From: Mustela lutreola
Lineage: Eukaryota; Chordata; Mammalia; Carnivora; Mustelidae
Length of the DNA stretch: 64,000 nucleotides
Assembly: GCF_030435805.1 (NCBI RefSeq)
Contig: NC_081295.1
Span: 128,873,501 to 128,937,500 of the forward strand
Direction: 5' to 3'
In this document: piece by piece, positions 1 through 11,670 of the stretch
Position numbering within the stretch: position 1 is the stretch's first letter
Layout of the letters: every line of letters starts with the position of its first letter
Made by a program: the position numbers and the translations under genes
Notes under the pieces: generated by a model
The model's input: only the letters and a program-made list of their open reading frames with translations
Told to the model about the DNA's origin: nothing
Database searches by the model: none

Positions 1-444
1 TTAATGAGAAAGAACATTTGAACTCAGAGTTCTCTCCATATCAGGGAACCTTCTGTTTGTGCAGGTAAAATAAATGTTGATATTGTCTGTCCTGCACATA
101 CCCCATCCTGTTCACCAGAATATTCACCATCAAAATATATACAAAATGAAAACCATACCTCACCACTTCTATTACCACCCAGCATGCTAAAAACACCATC
201 ATATGTTCCTGAATTATTGACTTGATTGATAACCCCACTTCCACACATACTGCACTCCTTTCTCCCTGCAAATTTATTTTGGTACAGCAATTTAACCTAA
301 AAATCAAGTCAGATGATTTTATTCTGCTGTTGAAATTCTTTTGGTATCTTCCCCTTTCATATTAAATAAAAACTGAAGGCGTTTCAATGTACTAGAAGGT
401 CATACATCAATACGTTCTTCCTCTCTCCACCACTATGAACTCCT
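1..444. other. AT-rich DNA, nothing recognised
   Basis: No repeat family, RNA gene or convincing coding exon is recognised here. An open frame of 88 codons lies on the minus strand (24-290), but it has no recognisable domain and no visible exon signals, so it is not called. Confidence 0.4.
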
Positions 445-1042
445 CATTGGCCTCCTTGCTTTTCCTCAAAAGTAACAGACAAGCTGTTCACACAAAGTCT
501 GTATACTTACTTGCTCTGCCTAGAGCAATCTTTTCCTTTAATATTTGTATAACACTCTCCTTCACTTCCTGGGTCTTTGTGCAAATAACATCTCATAAAT
601 GAGATATAACCACCCAACACAAAATAAAATTAACTTTCATCCCAGCATTCTCCAATGGCTTTTACCTTTCTTGTATTTCTTTGTAACACTTATCACCATC
701 AACCATCAATCATTATTCTATTACTGGTTTATTTTCTTATTTGAGACAGAGAGAGAGAGAATTGGGAGGGTGTGCAGAGGAAGAAGAAAACACCCCACTG
801 CCTAGAAAGCCTGCTGGGGAGTTACATCCCAGGACCCTGAGATCATGACCCAAGCCAAAGGCAGTCACTCAATGGACTGAGCCACCAAGGTGCCCCTCTA
901 TTATTGGTTTATTTCACTATTATATTTCAAAAGAATGTAAGCTCTTTGTGGTCAGGTATTTTATATGTTTTATTAATTGAAGTATTCTCAGAAAGGTAGC
1001 TGGCAGATTGTAAGGGCTCACTAAACTGTATTTTGTTGTTAT
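445..1042 (+). mobile_element. LINE-2 (L2) 3' end fragment, interrupted by a SINE
   Basis: The sequence follows the 3' end of the ancient mammalian LINE L2 in plus orientation. Recognisable pieces in order are the 'tcattggcctccttgcttttcctc'-type stretch near 450, 'ttgctctgcctagagcaatc' near 511, 'cttcacttcctgggtctttg' near 562, and after the SINE 'aagaatgtaagctctttgtgg' near 930 and 'aagggctcactaaactgtat' near 1,012, which corresponds to the terminal part of L2. It is heavily diverged, as expected for an element older than the placental radiation. The SINE at 736-896 splits it. Boundaries are approximate. Confidence 0.7.
736..896 (-). mobile_element. CAN-SINE (SINEC), antisense, diverged
   Basis: Read on the minus strand this has the SINE head (GGGGCACCTTGGTGGCTCAG-like, at 896 going down), the 'ggtcatgatctcagggtcct' core and a CT-rich 3' region. 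The L2 words 'ctattactggttta' before it and 'ctattattggttta' after it form an imperfect target-site duplication, which shows insertion into the L2. Several substitutions from the younger SINEs in this window make it one of the older insertions. Confidence 0.85.
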
Positions 1043-2084
1043 TATTGGGCTCCTTGATGGGCTTTACCTCTTACGCTAGAACTCTATCCTTCAGTTGTAA
1101 GCAACAGGAATAGAGCCCTGCTGCCTGTTCAAATGTGTAAAAAGCCTGTATTAAGTGGATATTTTAAAAGCTAAATGAATGGCTTAATAGTTGTATATAG
1201 GGGGAAAGGGAACATATTTTCCACAGTTTAGAAGTGAAGTTCTTTTATAGAGTTCTTGTACAAGCCTACACTATTGAACGATAATGGGCAGTTGTACATT
1301 ACAATTATACAAACACTTTGGTAATTTATATCCTTTTTTTGTAATTCATGACTGGATCATTTAATTCCTTAGGAGCATTATAGCATTTCAACTTTTCATG
1401 TTCAGTAAGCTTATTGGGGTTGCTACCTTTTTTATTCAAAAGGACAAATAGTCATGATTTAATCTAAATAAAGTGTTATTGATTGTCCTGTTTTCTAGGA
1501 ATGAGTAGCACATGCTAGTTTAAAAGTTTTGTTAAATTCCCAAGTCTGTCACTGATAAAAGCCTTTTGTAGATTAGTAACTTGATCAAAACGGAAAAGTT
1601 ATGTAACACCAATTGTTATACTATCTTTGTTTCCATCTTGCATTGTAATAACACCCACCTTAACTCTATTGAAGACAAATCATTGCCAGATGGATTTCTG
1701 GCATTGATTGCATGATATGAAATCTAGTATAACTAAAAGTTTTTGGTTTTAGTAGCATATAAATCAATTTAGAAAAATATATGTATTTCAATATAAGATA
1801 AAGTTTTAAATTATTTGGCAATAGTAAACTAAACTTTTTTTTGGTAAATTTTTATTTTCTAAAATTTCATTGAGCTCTTTTGCAATAAGAAACAAGTTAC
1901 AATAAATTAAGGTTTATTTACCCCCATTCAAAATTATTAGGAATATAATCATAGAGGTTGAAGTATTTCAAATATTGAGCCCAAAATATTTTCTTAGGTA
2001 AATTCATGAATGCTGAGCATTCACTGTTAAAATATACTAATACTATTGATAGACTGGTAGAAGCCTAAAATCAAATATTTATTA
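1043..2084. other. AT-rich DNA, nothing recognised
   Basis: No gene or clear repeat is seen. Homopolymer and short A/T runs are common. Confidence 0.4.
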
Positions 2085-2913
2085 AATATTTATATCCATA
2101 TCTTTTCATGGCTTGGTAATTCATTTCTCTAGCATTAAATAATATTCCATTGTTTGCATGTACTACACTTTATTTGACCTTTCACCTATGGAAGGATATC
2201 TTGGTTGCTTCCAAGCTTTTGTCAGTTATGAATAAAACTACTATAGACATCTTTGTGGATATAGATTTCATCTTCTTTGGATAAATACCAAGAACTGCTA
2301 CTGCTGAATCATCTGGCAAGAACATGTTTAGTTTTGTAAGAAACTGCCAAGTTGTTTTCCATTCTTTATTCTCAATAGACATGGAAGAACATTCCTGTTG
2401 CTCCACATCCTCACCAACATTTCGTGTTCTGTTGTCAGGGCTCTGGATTCTGGGTATGTACTGGTGTCTCTTTTTTGTTTTAATTTGCATTTTCCTGATG
2501 ACATATGTTGTGAAGCATCTTTTTATATGCTTATTTGCCATCTGTAATATTTTCTTTTGTGAGGTATCTGCTAAGGTCTTTGGCTCATTTTTAATCATGT
2601 TTTCCCCCCATTGTTGAGTTTTAAGGGGTCTTTGTGTATTTTTGATTAACAGTCCTTTGCCAGATGTGTATTTTGCAAATTTTTTCTCATAGTCTGTGCT
2701 TTGCCTTTTCATTCTCTTGGCATTGTGTTTCACAGAGTAGACATTTTTAAATTCAGTGCTTGTGCTTTTGTAGCTAAAGTTATTGCCAAAACCAAGGTCA
2801 TTTAAGTTTTCTTCTATATTACTTTCTACATTAAATAGGTTTATAATCCTATTGTTTAGGTTTATAATCCAATCTGAAGTAATTTTTGTGAAGAGTGTAT
2901 GATATCTGCCTGG

Positions 2914-2952
2914 ATTTATTTTATTTTATTTTATTATTTTATTTTATTTTAT
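2914..2952. repeat. (TTTTA)n microsatellite
   Basis: Imperfect tandem TTTTA/TTATT units lie within the old antisense L1. Confidence 0.85.
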
Positions 2953-3138
2953 ATTTTTACATTTAGCTTCACCATTACTCCAGAACCATTTGTTTAAAAG
3001 ATTGTATTTTGCTCTCTTGTATTGCTTTTGCTTTTAGATTAAATATAAAATATAATTGATAATATATATTCTGTTGCTTTAATCTAGTCTTTCTGTGGTA
3101 TTACAATATCTTGCTTACAATTATCGTTATGGTAAACT

Positions 3139-3323
3139 ATTTTTTTAAGATTTTTTTAATTTATTTGACAGAGAGAGAGATCACAAATAGGCAGAGAGAG
3201 AGATGAGGAGAAGCAGGCTCCCTGCTGAGCAGGGAACCCAATGCGGGACTCGATCCCAGGCCCCTGGGATCATGACCTGAGCCGAAGGCAGAGGCTTAAC
3301 CCACTGAGCCACCCAGGCGCCCC
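3139..3323 (-). mobile_element. CAN-SINE, antisense, with perfect 16-bp target-site duplication
   Basis: The minus strand carries the full SINE: GGGGCGCCTGGGTGGCTCAG head at 3,323 downwards, the 'gggtcatgatcccaggggc' core, a CT-rich region and the A-rich tail near 3,139. The word ATCGTTATGGTAAACT occurs immediately before (3,123-3,138) and after (3,324-3,339), a perfect 16-bp target-site duplication. It sits inside the old L1. Confidence 0.95.
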
Positions 3324-3480
3324 ATCGTTATGGTAAACTTTGAAGTCAGTCCTCAGTCTTTGTTCTCCTTCAACACTATGTTGACTATTGTGAGTCTTTG
3401 CCTCTCCATATAAACTTTAAAATAAGATTGTTAATATTTAAAAAAAAGAACTTGCTGGATAGCATTAATTGTAATAAATT

Positions 3481-3948
3481 GTAATAAACTTGGAAACCAG
3501 TGACCTCTTGAGCTTAGCAGGAGATAGACCATGGACATCAGTTGTCACAGTGGTGCCTCTGGCAGAACCTATTGCAAATCCCTAGGCAAAATGAGACCTC
3601 AAGGATCTGAGAGAATGTCTAAGAAGTACTTGATACATCCCTTGGGTATGTTTTCTTGAAGTGTCCACCTGTCTGAAAGCTGGGGAATATAGATAAGGGA
3701 GGGAAAATTAGTTATGATAGAACATATCAACAAACATCAATAAATTTTGTAAAACTAATTGTCATGGCTCATATACAATATGACCAACAGAGGGAACATC
3801 AGAAGGAAAGCATCAGTTATGTTTATTGTGAAATTTTTTATTCAAAATAAAGCAAGGTGAGGGGGAGACACGATAAGAAAATTACCATTTTTTAAATGGT
3901 TAAACTTCTTACAAATTGGAATAGGTTTTATATTCTAAGTAGTATATT
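3481..3948. other. AT-rich DNA, nothing recognised
   Basis: No gene or repeat is recognised in this interval. Confidence 0.4.
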
Positions 3949-3964
3949 GAAAAGTAAAACATTT

Positions 3965-4165
3965 GGGCGCCTGGGTGGCTCAGTGGGTTGGGCTGCTGCC
4001 TTTGGCTCGGGTCATGATCTCAGGGTCCTGGGATTGAGCCCCGCATCGGGCTCTCTGCTCCACAGTGATCCTGCCTCCCTCTCTCTCTCTCTCTGCCTGC
4101 CTCTCTGCCTACTTGTGATCTCTGTCTGTCAAATAAATAAATAAAATCTTTAAAAAAAAAGAAAA
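3965..4165 (+). mobile_element. CAN-SINE, sense, full length
   Basis: It has the GGGCGCCTGGGTGGCTCAGT head, a long CT-repeat (about 4,078-4,098), the AATAAATAAATAAAATC tail and poly(A). The word GAAAAGTAAAACATT flanks it on both sides (ending just before 3,965 and starting near 4,166), a 15-bp target-site duplication. Confidence 0.95.
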
Positions 4166-4302
4166 GAAAAGTAAAACATTAAAAAATAAAATTTTAATTA
4201 ACAAAATATGTAATTTTAAAAAAAGGTTAAAAATAGCAGAACCATTTTTCTTATAACTGGAAAATACATTGTATATATATCTATCAAAAATAACTTGTCA
4301 TG

Positions 4303-4500
4303 GGGGCGCCTGGGTGGCTCAGTGGGTTAAAGCCTCTGCCTTCAGCTCAGGTCATGATCCCAGGATCCTTGGATCGAGTCCCACATCGGGCTTTCAGCTC
4401 AGCAGGGAGCCTGCTGCCTCCTCTCTCTCTCACTGCCTGACTCTGCCTACTTGTGATCTCTGTCAAATAAATAAATAAAATCTTTTATAAAAAATTTTAA
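4303..4500 (+). mobile_element. CAN-SINE, sense, full length
   Basis: Head, core, CT-rich region and AAATAAATAAATAAAATC tail are all present. AAAATAACTTGTCATG occurs before (ending 4,302) and after (4,501-4,516), a target-site duplication of at least 16 bp. Confidence 0.95.
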
Positions 4501-4516
4501 AAAATAACTTGTCATG

Positions 4517-5865
4517 TCTGGAATCAGGAGCATATGGAAAAAAATAATATCTGAGGACAATACTTCTGCCATGTTTGTGCCTTGTTAATATTTTTAAACA
4601 GTCAGGCAACTTTTAGCTTTATTGAAATACCTGCTAGAATACCAGCAGTGCCTTTTGGAGCCCTATGACTATAAAAATTAATTGCAAATATTTAAAATGT
4701 TTACTATGGTGTCACTATTTAGGGCCACCAGCAAGTATATTTCAGAAGTAAGCATAACTGTTACTCTTCCATAAGGCAAAAGGGAATATTTTCAGGAGTT
4801 CCATCTGCTCTACCAGGAGGTGAATCAAGTAATGATTTTTGTCTACAAACTAATTCACTTTTCAATCTAACATTCCTCATTCCACATTATAATAATAAAA
4901 ACTAGGAGGAGACTAAAACAAACAAATAACTACAACTACAACAACCAGCTTTTCCTTCAGTGGAAAAGTAAATATAACCTTATGAGTAGCCTGAAATTTA
5001 TTTTTAAATATTTTTAAGATAAACGTTTTAGTTAGAAAACCATATATTTTATATTACTAAGAAATAACAGGCAAAGTTTTATTAACTTCTAAAATGTCTA
5101 GTTACTTCTATTTATCTATTAACTCATCTCTTTATGAAGTAGAACATGATCACACCTATTGTATCTACCCAAGTTTGTATGCTTTGGTTATTTTATGTTT
5201 GCTATTTCCTTGCTTAATTTTTACAATATTTGATACATAATAGTATCTTTAAGTCCATCTATGGTTTCACAGAATTTGTTTGAACTTCATAAAAATGTAC
5301 CATACTTTTTGCACTGTCCTTGTTTTACTTCTCTATTAGCTTTCCAAGATTTATTCACTCTAGAGTGTGTAGCTATCATTTATTTTTATTCCTCCATAAT
5401 GCTATGTTTACAAATTTGTATTTATCTGTACTTTTAAAAATATCTTATTTATATACCATTTCTCATCTCACGTAACACTCATGTTACTTCTACACTTATC
5501 AGATATTATGTAACTGAAAACCACAACTCAGCAACAAAAGAACACCATTTTTCAAAATTAAATGGCTTACCAGAATTCTTTAATTCTATCCTTTATTTGT
5601 ATTAGATGACCCTTTATTCTGGTATTTGGCATTGTTCATATGGAGGAAAGCTTATAAGTGGATATTCCATAAATAGAAGGATTTATTATGATTGATTAAT
5701 TATTTTCATTTAGAATGCATAGAATATGGTTGATTTAATATTTCTTTCTTACTCTCTGCCTGGAACATAGTGCTATCTATGTAATAGCCACTAAAATATT
5801 AAGTTAATTACCTAGACTTTAAACTGCATATTAATAGGAATAACATACAGAACTCTTTTCAGATT
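4517..5865. other. AT-rich DNA, nothing recognised
   Basis: No gene is seen. Short scattered T-rich stretches look like decayed interspersed repeats, but I cannot assign them to a family. Confidence 0.4.
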
Positions 5866-6058
5866 GGGACACCTGGGTGGCTCAGTCAGTTAAACGCCTG
5901 AGCCTTTAGCTCAGGTCATGATCTTAGGGTCCTGGGACTCAGTTCTGCAACAGATTCACTGCTTAGCCAGGAGTTTGCTTCTCCATCACCCTGCTGCTCC
6001 CCCTGCTTGTGCTCTCTCTCACTCTCTCTCTTACAAATAAATAAAATTAAAAAAATAA
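5866..6058 (+). mobile_element. CAN-SINE, sense, older subtype
   Basis: The head GGGACACCTGGGTGGCTCAG and a 'cagttaaacgcctgagcc' segment differ from the young subtype. The tail is ACAAATAAATAAAATT plus A-rich sequence. Near-matching flanks 'cttttcagat' and 'cttctcagat' suggest a diverged target-site duplication. Confidence 0.9.
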
Positions 6059-7289
6059 ATTCTTCTCAGATAGCTAATATGGAATATCATCTTTGTATTC
6101 ATCAAAGGGAAAGTGCCATAGAATAATGAAATTTAGACTACTTCAAATTCATTTTTTAACCAGTAATAAAGTAGTGGAAACAAGCCAAAAATGTCTTCAA
6201 TGAATTAAAGAAATAGATTGATTTTCAATATCTTAATGTTTCTAAAATAAATTGCAAGATTTTTATACTAGATCTCAGTGTAAATATTCTTATACAACGA
6301 TATTCTAAAAATAAACCCGAGAAAACTACTTGACATATATGATGACAAAAACGAGTTTGACAAAAGTCAGTTTGGGCAAAACTTACAACACCTACCACCT
6401 CAAACTCTTGTTCTATAATTTAACTATTTTAATTTACAAAAATACAAAAATAATATATCAGAGTAAGTATATTGATAGCTTTGAAGGTATGCTCTGGTTG
6501 TGCACTGTTTACTATTTAAAGGGGAATCAAATATGTGATGCTTATGGTGTGACTGTATTAAAATTCAACAAGTTCAGAAGCATACGAGGAATAAAATAAA
6601 GACAAGAGATGACACTTACTTATCCTAAAGATAGACAATGGTATATATGTGCTAGTTGGGGAGAGAATCCAGTCAGTAGATGGAGGATGTGGTAGTGGAA
6701 AAAAAAAAAAAGACACAACGTTTTGGTTGAAAGTTTAGCACTATATTTAACAAAGTGAAATTGTGTGTTAATAGCCTTGAATAAAATCCAAAAAATATTT
6801 TCAATTCATTGAAGATTATTTAGAAAAAACTTGAAAAATACAACTTGATAAGGATTCCAATCAAAGATTCATAAGCAATACAAGTTTCAGAATTTTTAGT
6901 ATATTTTCCCTAAAAAGCCATTTGATTTAAATTAAAAAGAATTCTATTTACCTGCCACTTAAATAAGAGGAAATTATTTGGTTTTGTAATAAGTCAATAA
7001 AATAAATTAACATATCTTTAGAAAACAGATATGCACACTAATTTAAAAAGAATAGCGCTTAATCTGTTCAGCAAACATTTGTAAAATTCCTTGCCATCAG
7101 CTTGCTGTGGAGTTCTGCTAGGTGAGTAAGGCCATGTATGTTACTGCTCAGAGTACTGACGCAAAGCAATTGTCCCCTTCACATCCATTTTTTGCTGTTG
7201 ATATGTCATGCTATGTTGTTTAGAGATCCATAGATGGCCCTACATGAAGGCCTTTTTTTGTGTGTATATGGGTGACTGTGATTTAACTT
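6059..7289. other. AT-rich DNA, nothing recognised
   Basis: It contains a poly(A) run at about 6,699-6,712 without an identifiable attached element. An 89-codon open frame at 6,330-6,599 has no recognisable content and low-complexity, AT-driven composition. Confidence 0.4.
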
Positions 7290-7775
7290 TCAAATCAGAT
7301 GGCTCCTGATTTACAATGATTCAACTTATATTTGGCAATGATGTGAAAGTGAAAGTGATTCAGTAGAAACTGTACTTTGAATTTTGAATTTGGGTCTTTA
7401 TAAAAAGGGCCAGTGACATGTGGTATGGTGCCATCTTGTGATGCTGGGCAGCAGCAGTGAGCCACAGCTCCCAGTCAGCTAGAAGATTACAGGGGTGAAC
7501 ACCTGATATTCTTACAAGCATTCTATATATAACCATTCTTCTTTTTTTTAGTGTAATATTTAATAAATTGCATGTGATATTAGATACTTTGTTATAAAAT
7601 AGGCTTTGCTTAAGATGATTTTGCCCAAATGCAGGCAAATGTAAGTGTTCTGTTTAAATAAGCTTAAGGTAAGCTATGATATTTGATAGTTTAGGGGTAT
7701 TAAATGCATTTTCAATTTTTTATGTTTTTCTCTGTACATAGCCCCCTTGTAAGCTGAGGAACATCTCTATATGTA
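7290..7775. mobile_element. Tigger2/MER8-like non-autonomous DNA transposon remnant
   Basis: Several blocks match my memory of the MER8/Tigger2 group (TcMar-Tigger superfamily): 'gattcagtagaaactgtact' at about 7,358, 'tataaaataggctttgctta' at about 7,593, 'agatgattttgcccaaatgc' at about 7,613, 'gtattaaatgcattttcaa' at about 7,697, and an end resembling 'gtaagtcgaggaacatct' near 7,750. About 110 bp near 7,400-7,510 does not fit the rest and may be a later insertion. No transposase frame remains. The family name rests on memory of the consensus. Confidence 0.6.
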
Positions 7776-9689
7776 TATGTAGCCTTAGTATGGCTTACAT
7801 ATTATTGGCATGAAACATCTAGAACAGTACGTGTGCCATATAATTGTCTACAACATCAAACAAGTTTCTTGAAAACTTGTGCCAAAGGGGTTATGTCTTT
7901 AAGGATTCTTATTTCAGAAGGGTTCTCTCAAACGTAAGATCTTTCAGAAGTTAAGTGAAAATCTGACCAAACTAAACATTTTTCCATTTTCCCTAGTGAT
8001 CAAAGATAGCTAAAATCTATCTGCCATTTTCAACACTGTACTCAACGATTGTAATTCTAATTTAAGAACAGATTATTTATATCAAAACCAAATGTTGGCC
8101 TGATCTTATACAATATTCATAAATCTCACTCAGAGCCTTGGACACTTTTATTTGTTGAGTCTATATGGTACTGTTGTACCATATAGACCTCATAGCTTCA
8201 TGTATGTCTATACTTTTGAAAATACATGCATCATAGTTCCATTGTAAAATGTCTGGGTTATAAAATGTGCTATGCTATCAAAATGGTAATAAGAACATAC
8301 AAATGACCTGTTGTAATGAACTGGAACAGATAGCCAGATATCACATTTCATACCAGAAAGATTCAGTGGTAAGTTTTAAAATGACCAGCTATACTTTGAC
8401 TGAATTATAACTCATTTAGCTTCTTTCTTTGTGTACAGTATTATACATTAGTCAGTATTATAGTAAATAAGTACTTTGGACAGATGTAAATATGCTGTAA
8501 AAAAATGTTTTTCCTCTTTTTTTTTAGTCCTTTTTACTTGTAAGACTAGCCACAAATACCGTGCCTCCCCCAAAATAATTTGCAATCCAAATTTATCTCT
8601 AAATGAATTTATTGCACAGAAAAAATATATATATACACTTACAGTAGACATGTTCAAAAATAGTTACACAACAGCAGGGCCCTAAATGTAAGCAGTATTA
8701 GTTGTTTTGTTTTGTATGTTTTTTTCTTTAAAAAAAAAAGGTTATGTGAAATATTGGAATTTTATTTCCAGGCCTAGTATTTCAAGACAGTTAAATACAC
8801 TTATGGTGTCAACAGCCTCAAACATAAAAATTTCTACTTTTTGTATTTGCCCCCTCCATTTAGAACTTATTTATAGCCTGATAATTCAAAGGTCCCTATG
8901 TTTATGAAAATCTGGACGTGAATAGCTCTAAGATCCCATTCAGAACTTGATATTAATCTAAGTCTTTTGGCTCCATTTATCCTGAGAGCAAAGAGTAGGA
9001 CAAAGGATTTGAGTACTGTTAGTTTATCTGGGGGATTATCCAAGGTAGAAAAGAATGGGAAAGTGATACAGTGAAGAAGCAACTTTGTCAAAGAGGTACA
9101 TTGTTGATATAATTGTTGTGGATAGAAAATGAAGGCTTGCTTTTACTGAAAGGTCCTGAGAAACTTCTTTAAGTTGTCCTCATGAAGACCTGAAAACTGA
9201 CAATTTTACCTATGGTTCTTATTTCCACTTCACTGAGAGCTGTCCTCAGAGGACATTAACTCTCCTACACTTTTGGGTTGTGTTGGAGACATTCTAAAAT
9301 GAGAGAGAGAACAGGAGATGCTATCAGTGTTAAGTAACTGCAATTTCCCATGGAACTATCCACCACAGGTTTGGCTAGAATCAGGTGTAGGGCCTTGATA
9401 GCAGAGGGAGTTGAGGCAGTATCATTTTAGGTTAATCATTATATCTGAAATTTCCAAAAACTTCAACTGATGAAACTTTGATTATAAATCTATAAATATA
9501 ACAATAAATCTACAGTATTCAAATTATTTTCATAGAAATACACAAACAAAGCATCAATTGATTAATATTTAAATGTTACAAAATACTGAACTGAAAGACT
9601 TTGGTCATATAACAACGTGTAAGAAGTAGAACGTAGGTTTAGGTTAGAACTCAGGATGCATTTGAGACTCAGTTAAGAAATTGAATGGA
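7776..9689. other. AT-rich DNA with one perfect hairpin, no gene seen
   Basis: No coding or repeat family is recognised apart from the hairpin at 8,159-8,188, listed separately. Short open frames near 8,450-9,090 overlap on both strands and look like chance. Confidence 0.4.
8159..8188. repeat. Perfect 13-bp inverted repeat with 4-nt loop
   Basis: GTCTATATGGTAC (8,159-8,171) is followed by a TGTT loop and then its exact reverse complement GTACCATATAGAC (8,176-8,188). It could form a DNA or RNA hairpin. No host element is recognised around it. Confidence 0.9.
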
Positions 9690-9880
9690 GGGACGCCTGG
9701 GTGGCTCAGTGGGTTAAGCCACCGTCTTCGGCTCAGGTCATGATGCCAGGGTCCTGGGACCGAGCCCCAAATCAGGCTCTCTGCTCAGCAGGGAGCCTGC
9801 TTCCTCCTCTCTCTCTGCCTGCCTCTCTGCCTGCTTGTCATCTCTCTCTGTCAAATAAATCAATAAAATCTTAAAAAAAA
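9690..9880 (+). mobile_element. CAN-SINE, sense, full length, 14-bp target-site duplication
   Basis: The head is GGGACGCCTGGGTGGCTCAG; CT-rich region, TCAAATAAATCAATAAAATC tail and poly(A) are complete. AGAAATTGAATGGA is found at 9,676-9,689 and again at 9,881-9,894. Confidence 0.95.
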
Positions 9881-9894
9881 AGAAATTGAATGGA

Positions 9895-11504
9895 TGTCTG
9901 ACTACCTTATAGGTTTGCTAAAAATCAGTGACTTTGTGTTCACGTGTGGCTATGCAGGAACTTTTAACTTTCTCTAAGAAGTTATTAGATTTGGTTATAT
10001 AATGGCAGTAAAGGATGGGGAAAAGCAAAGTACAAACCCCATAAAGACACTGAGTATGAGAAAAGAGTAATAGATAAGAAGAATCAATGCATTTGAGGAA
10101 AATGGGAATTGAAATACACAATGATTGTTGATTTTTTTAGATGGAGAAAACGAAACTAGCTTGCAAGAAGGAAATAACAGAAGACATGTTGTGATGTGAT
10201 ACAGAATCCTGGAAAAGGCAGTAACGTGGAATAAAGGAGTAGGGAGAGCATATCAGGTAATTTGGATAGGAAGGAGTTAGGAGATAATTGCTTGATAAAT
10301 TTTATATGGCCCACTTAAATGCACAGATTTCTCTTCTTTAATTTATATGGAGAACAGGGTGTTTTTTCTCTTCCCTTTCAGAGCGCCAGAGGTGTACTCT
10401 TTCAGACTGAAAACCTGAAAAGCTCAGGACGCAGTTGCTTAAGCACAGTTGAGAGGACGTATTTCAATTAAGATTTACATTTTGCTGTAGGTAGTAGACT
10501 GTCAAAAGTGGTTTAACCATATTTTTTTATTTAACAAGTAGACTACAGAGAGTGTTTTCTGGTGTTGGTTCAGAGTCTTAAGAAAGTCAAGTGAAGTATC
10601 TTAGAGGTTTCCATGGCTTTTTATTCACAGTTGCAAAAATTGCTGTTGGAGTTCTCACTATTAAGCCCACATTTCTGGCAGAAAGATAGAGGTAAAAGAG
10701 AATGATATCTTGTACGACTGATACTTTGTCATATGGTTACAATGTAACTAGAAAAGAGACAATAAAATATTTGATGTTGTTTTAAGTTTCCTTGTTGTCA
10801 ATCCCTCAGTGCTTTCTGATATGAAAGGAAAAAGTAGATGGATATTGACCTGGCAACTATCAACACCTGTCAGTCTCTCTTGGATAACCAATATCTCTAT
10901 AATCTCTTCTTCCCAGTAAAAAAAAATAAAATATATTCATAACCCACACTGTGCCATCTCAAGTTACTGCACCAAGATAAAATTACAATGATTTTCAGTT
11001 GTTCCAAATGGACAGAATACCCTTCCTTATGATATCATGTCTTATAAGATAGATAATTGGCTTGCTCCCAATATACCCAGATGTGACTGTGGAAGAGACA
11101 GGAAAAAAGTAATAATATTTATTTATTCCTTGGGTTGACCCTGTTTACACAGATGCATTACTATTAGAAAAGGTTGGTTTGGGACATTGGAATGAATTTA
11201 CTTAATGGGTCTGTATGTAATTGGGTTGGAGGAAATTTTTAATTTCTACAAAAATTTTAGAATTCTATCTTATTCTCTTTTATTAATTTTCACATGTTAA
11301 CAAAGCCAACCTTTTTGTCTAGCAGACAAGATCTTAAATCCTAACAAAACTCAATTTTTTTCTTTTTTTTTTTTAAGTTTGAGAGCCTCATGTTATCTCA
11401 TGCTGCTTTAAATACAACTCAAATAAAAAAAAAAAAGGAGCTAAATGGGGCAGTAAGACCAGACTTTTTATTTTATTTTATTTATCTTATTTTTAATTAA
11501 AAAA
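9895..11504. other. AT-rich DNA, nothing recognised
   Basis: No gene, RNA or confident repeat call. A TTTTA-rich stretch lies at about 11,465-11,500, next to the SINE that follows. Confidence 0.4.
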
Positions 11505-11670
11505 TTAAAGATTGTATTTATTTATTTGAGAGAGAGAGCATGCGTGGGGCAGGGGGATGTAGCTGCAGAGAGAGACTGAGATGTATACTCCCTAATGAGC
11601 AGGAAGCCCGATATGGGGCTCGATCCCAGGATCCTGACTGAGATCATGACTAGAGACAAAGGCAGATACA
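11505..11670 (-). mobile_element. CAN-SINE, antisense, old and missing its head
   Basis: The AAGATTGTATTTATTTATTT start, the GA-rich block and 'ggggctcgatcccaggatcc' are the minus-strand tail, CT-rich region and core of a SINE. Similarity fades after 'gactagagacaaaggcag' near 11,665, so the 5' head (normally ending in GGCGCCC on this strand) is missing. Truncated and diverged. Confidence 0.8.

Larger units (their letters stand above)
2085..3480 (-). mobile_element. Old L1 fragment (ORF2 3' part), antisense
   Basis: On the minus strand this is the C-terminal part of L1 ORF2. A 183-codon open stretch at 2,182-2,733 translates to a typical L1 ORF2 tail: an 'LQMANKHIKRCFTTYVIRK' block, then 'VEQQECSS' and 'AVLGIYP', matching the region before the L1 stop codon. 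On the plus strand the words 'taatattccattgtttgc' near 2,139 and 'ctccacatcctcaccaac' near 2,401 are the same blocks. Further ORF2 sequence continues to about 3,480, split by the SINE at 3,139-3,323. It is well diverged and 5' truncated, an old mammalian L1 (L1M class), not the carnivore-specific L1 found further right. No reverse-transcriptase catalytic block is present. Confidence 0.8.

Noticed and set aside
24-290. 88-codon minus-strand frame as a gene or exon
   Set aside because: No domain, no splice or promoter context; a second frame overlaps it on the same strand. Consistent with chance.
2182-2733. 183-codon minus-strand frame as a host gene
   Set aside because: The translation is the C-terminal part of L1 ORF2 from an old element.
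3965-4165. tRNA genes suggested by the SINE heads
   Set aside because: The tRNA-like heads belong to CAN-SINEs with CT-rich bodies, A-rich tails and target-site duplications.
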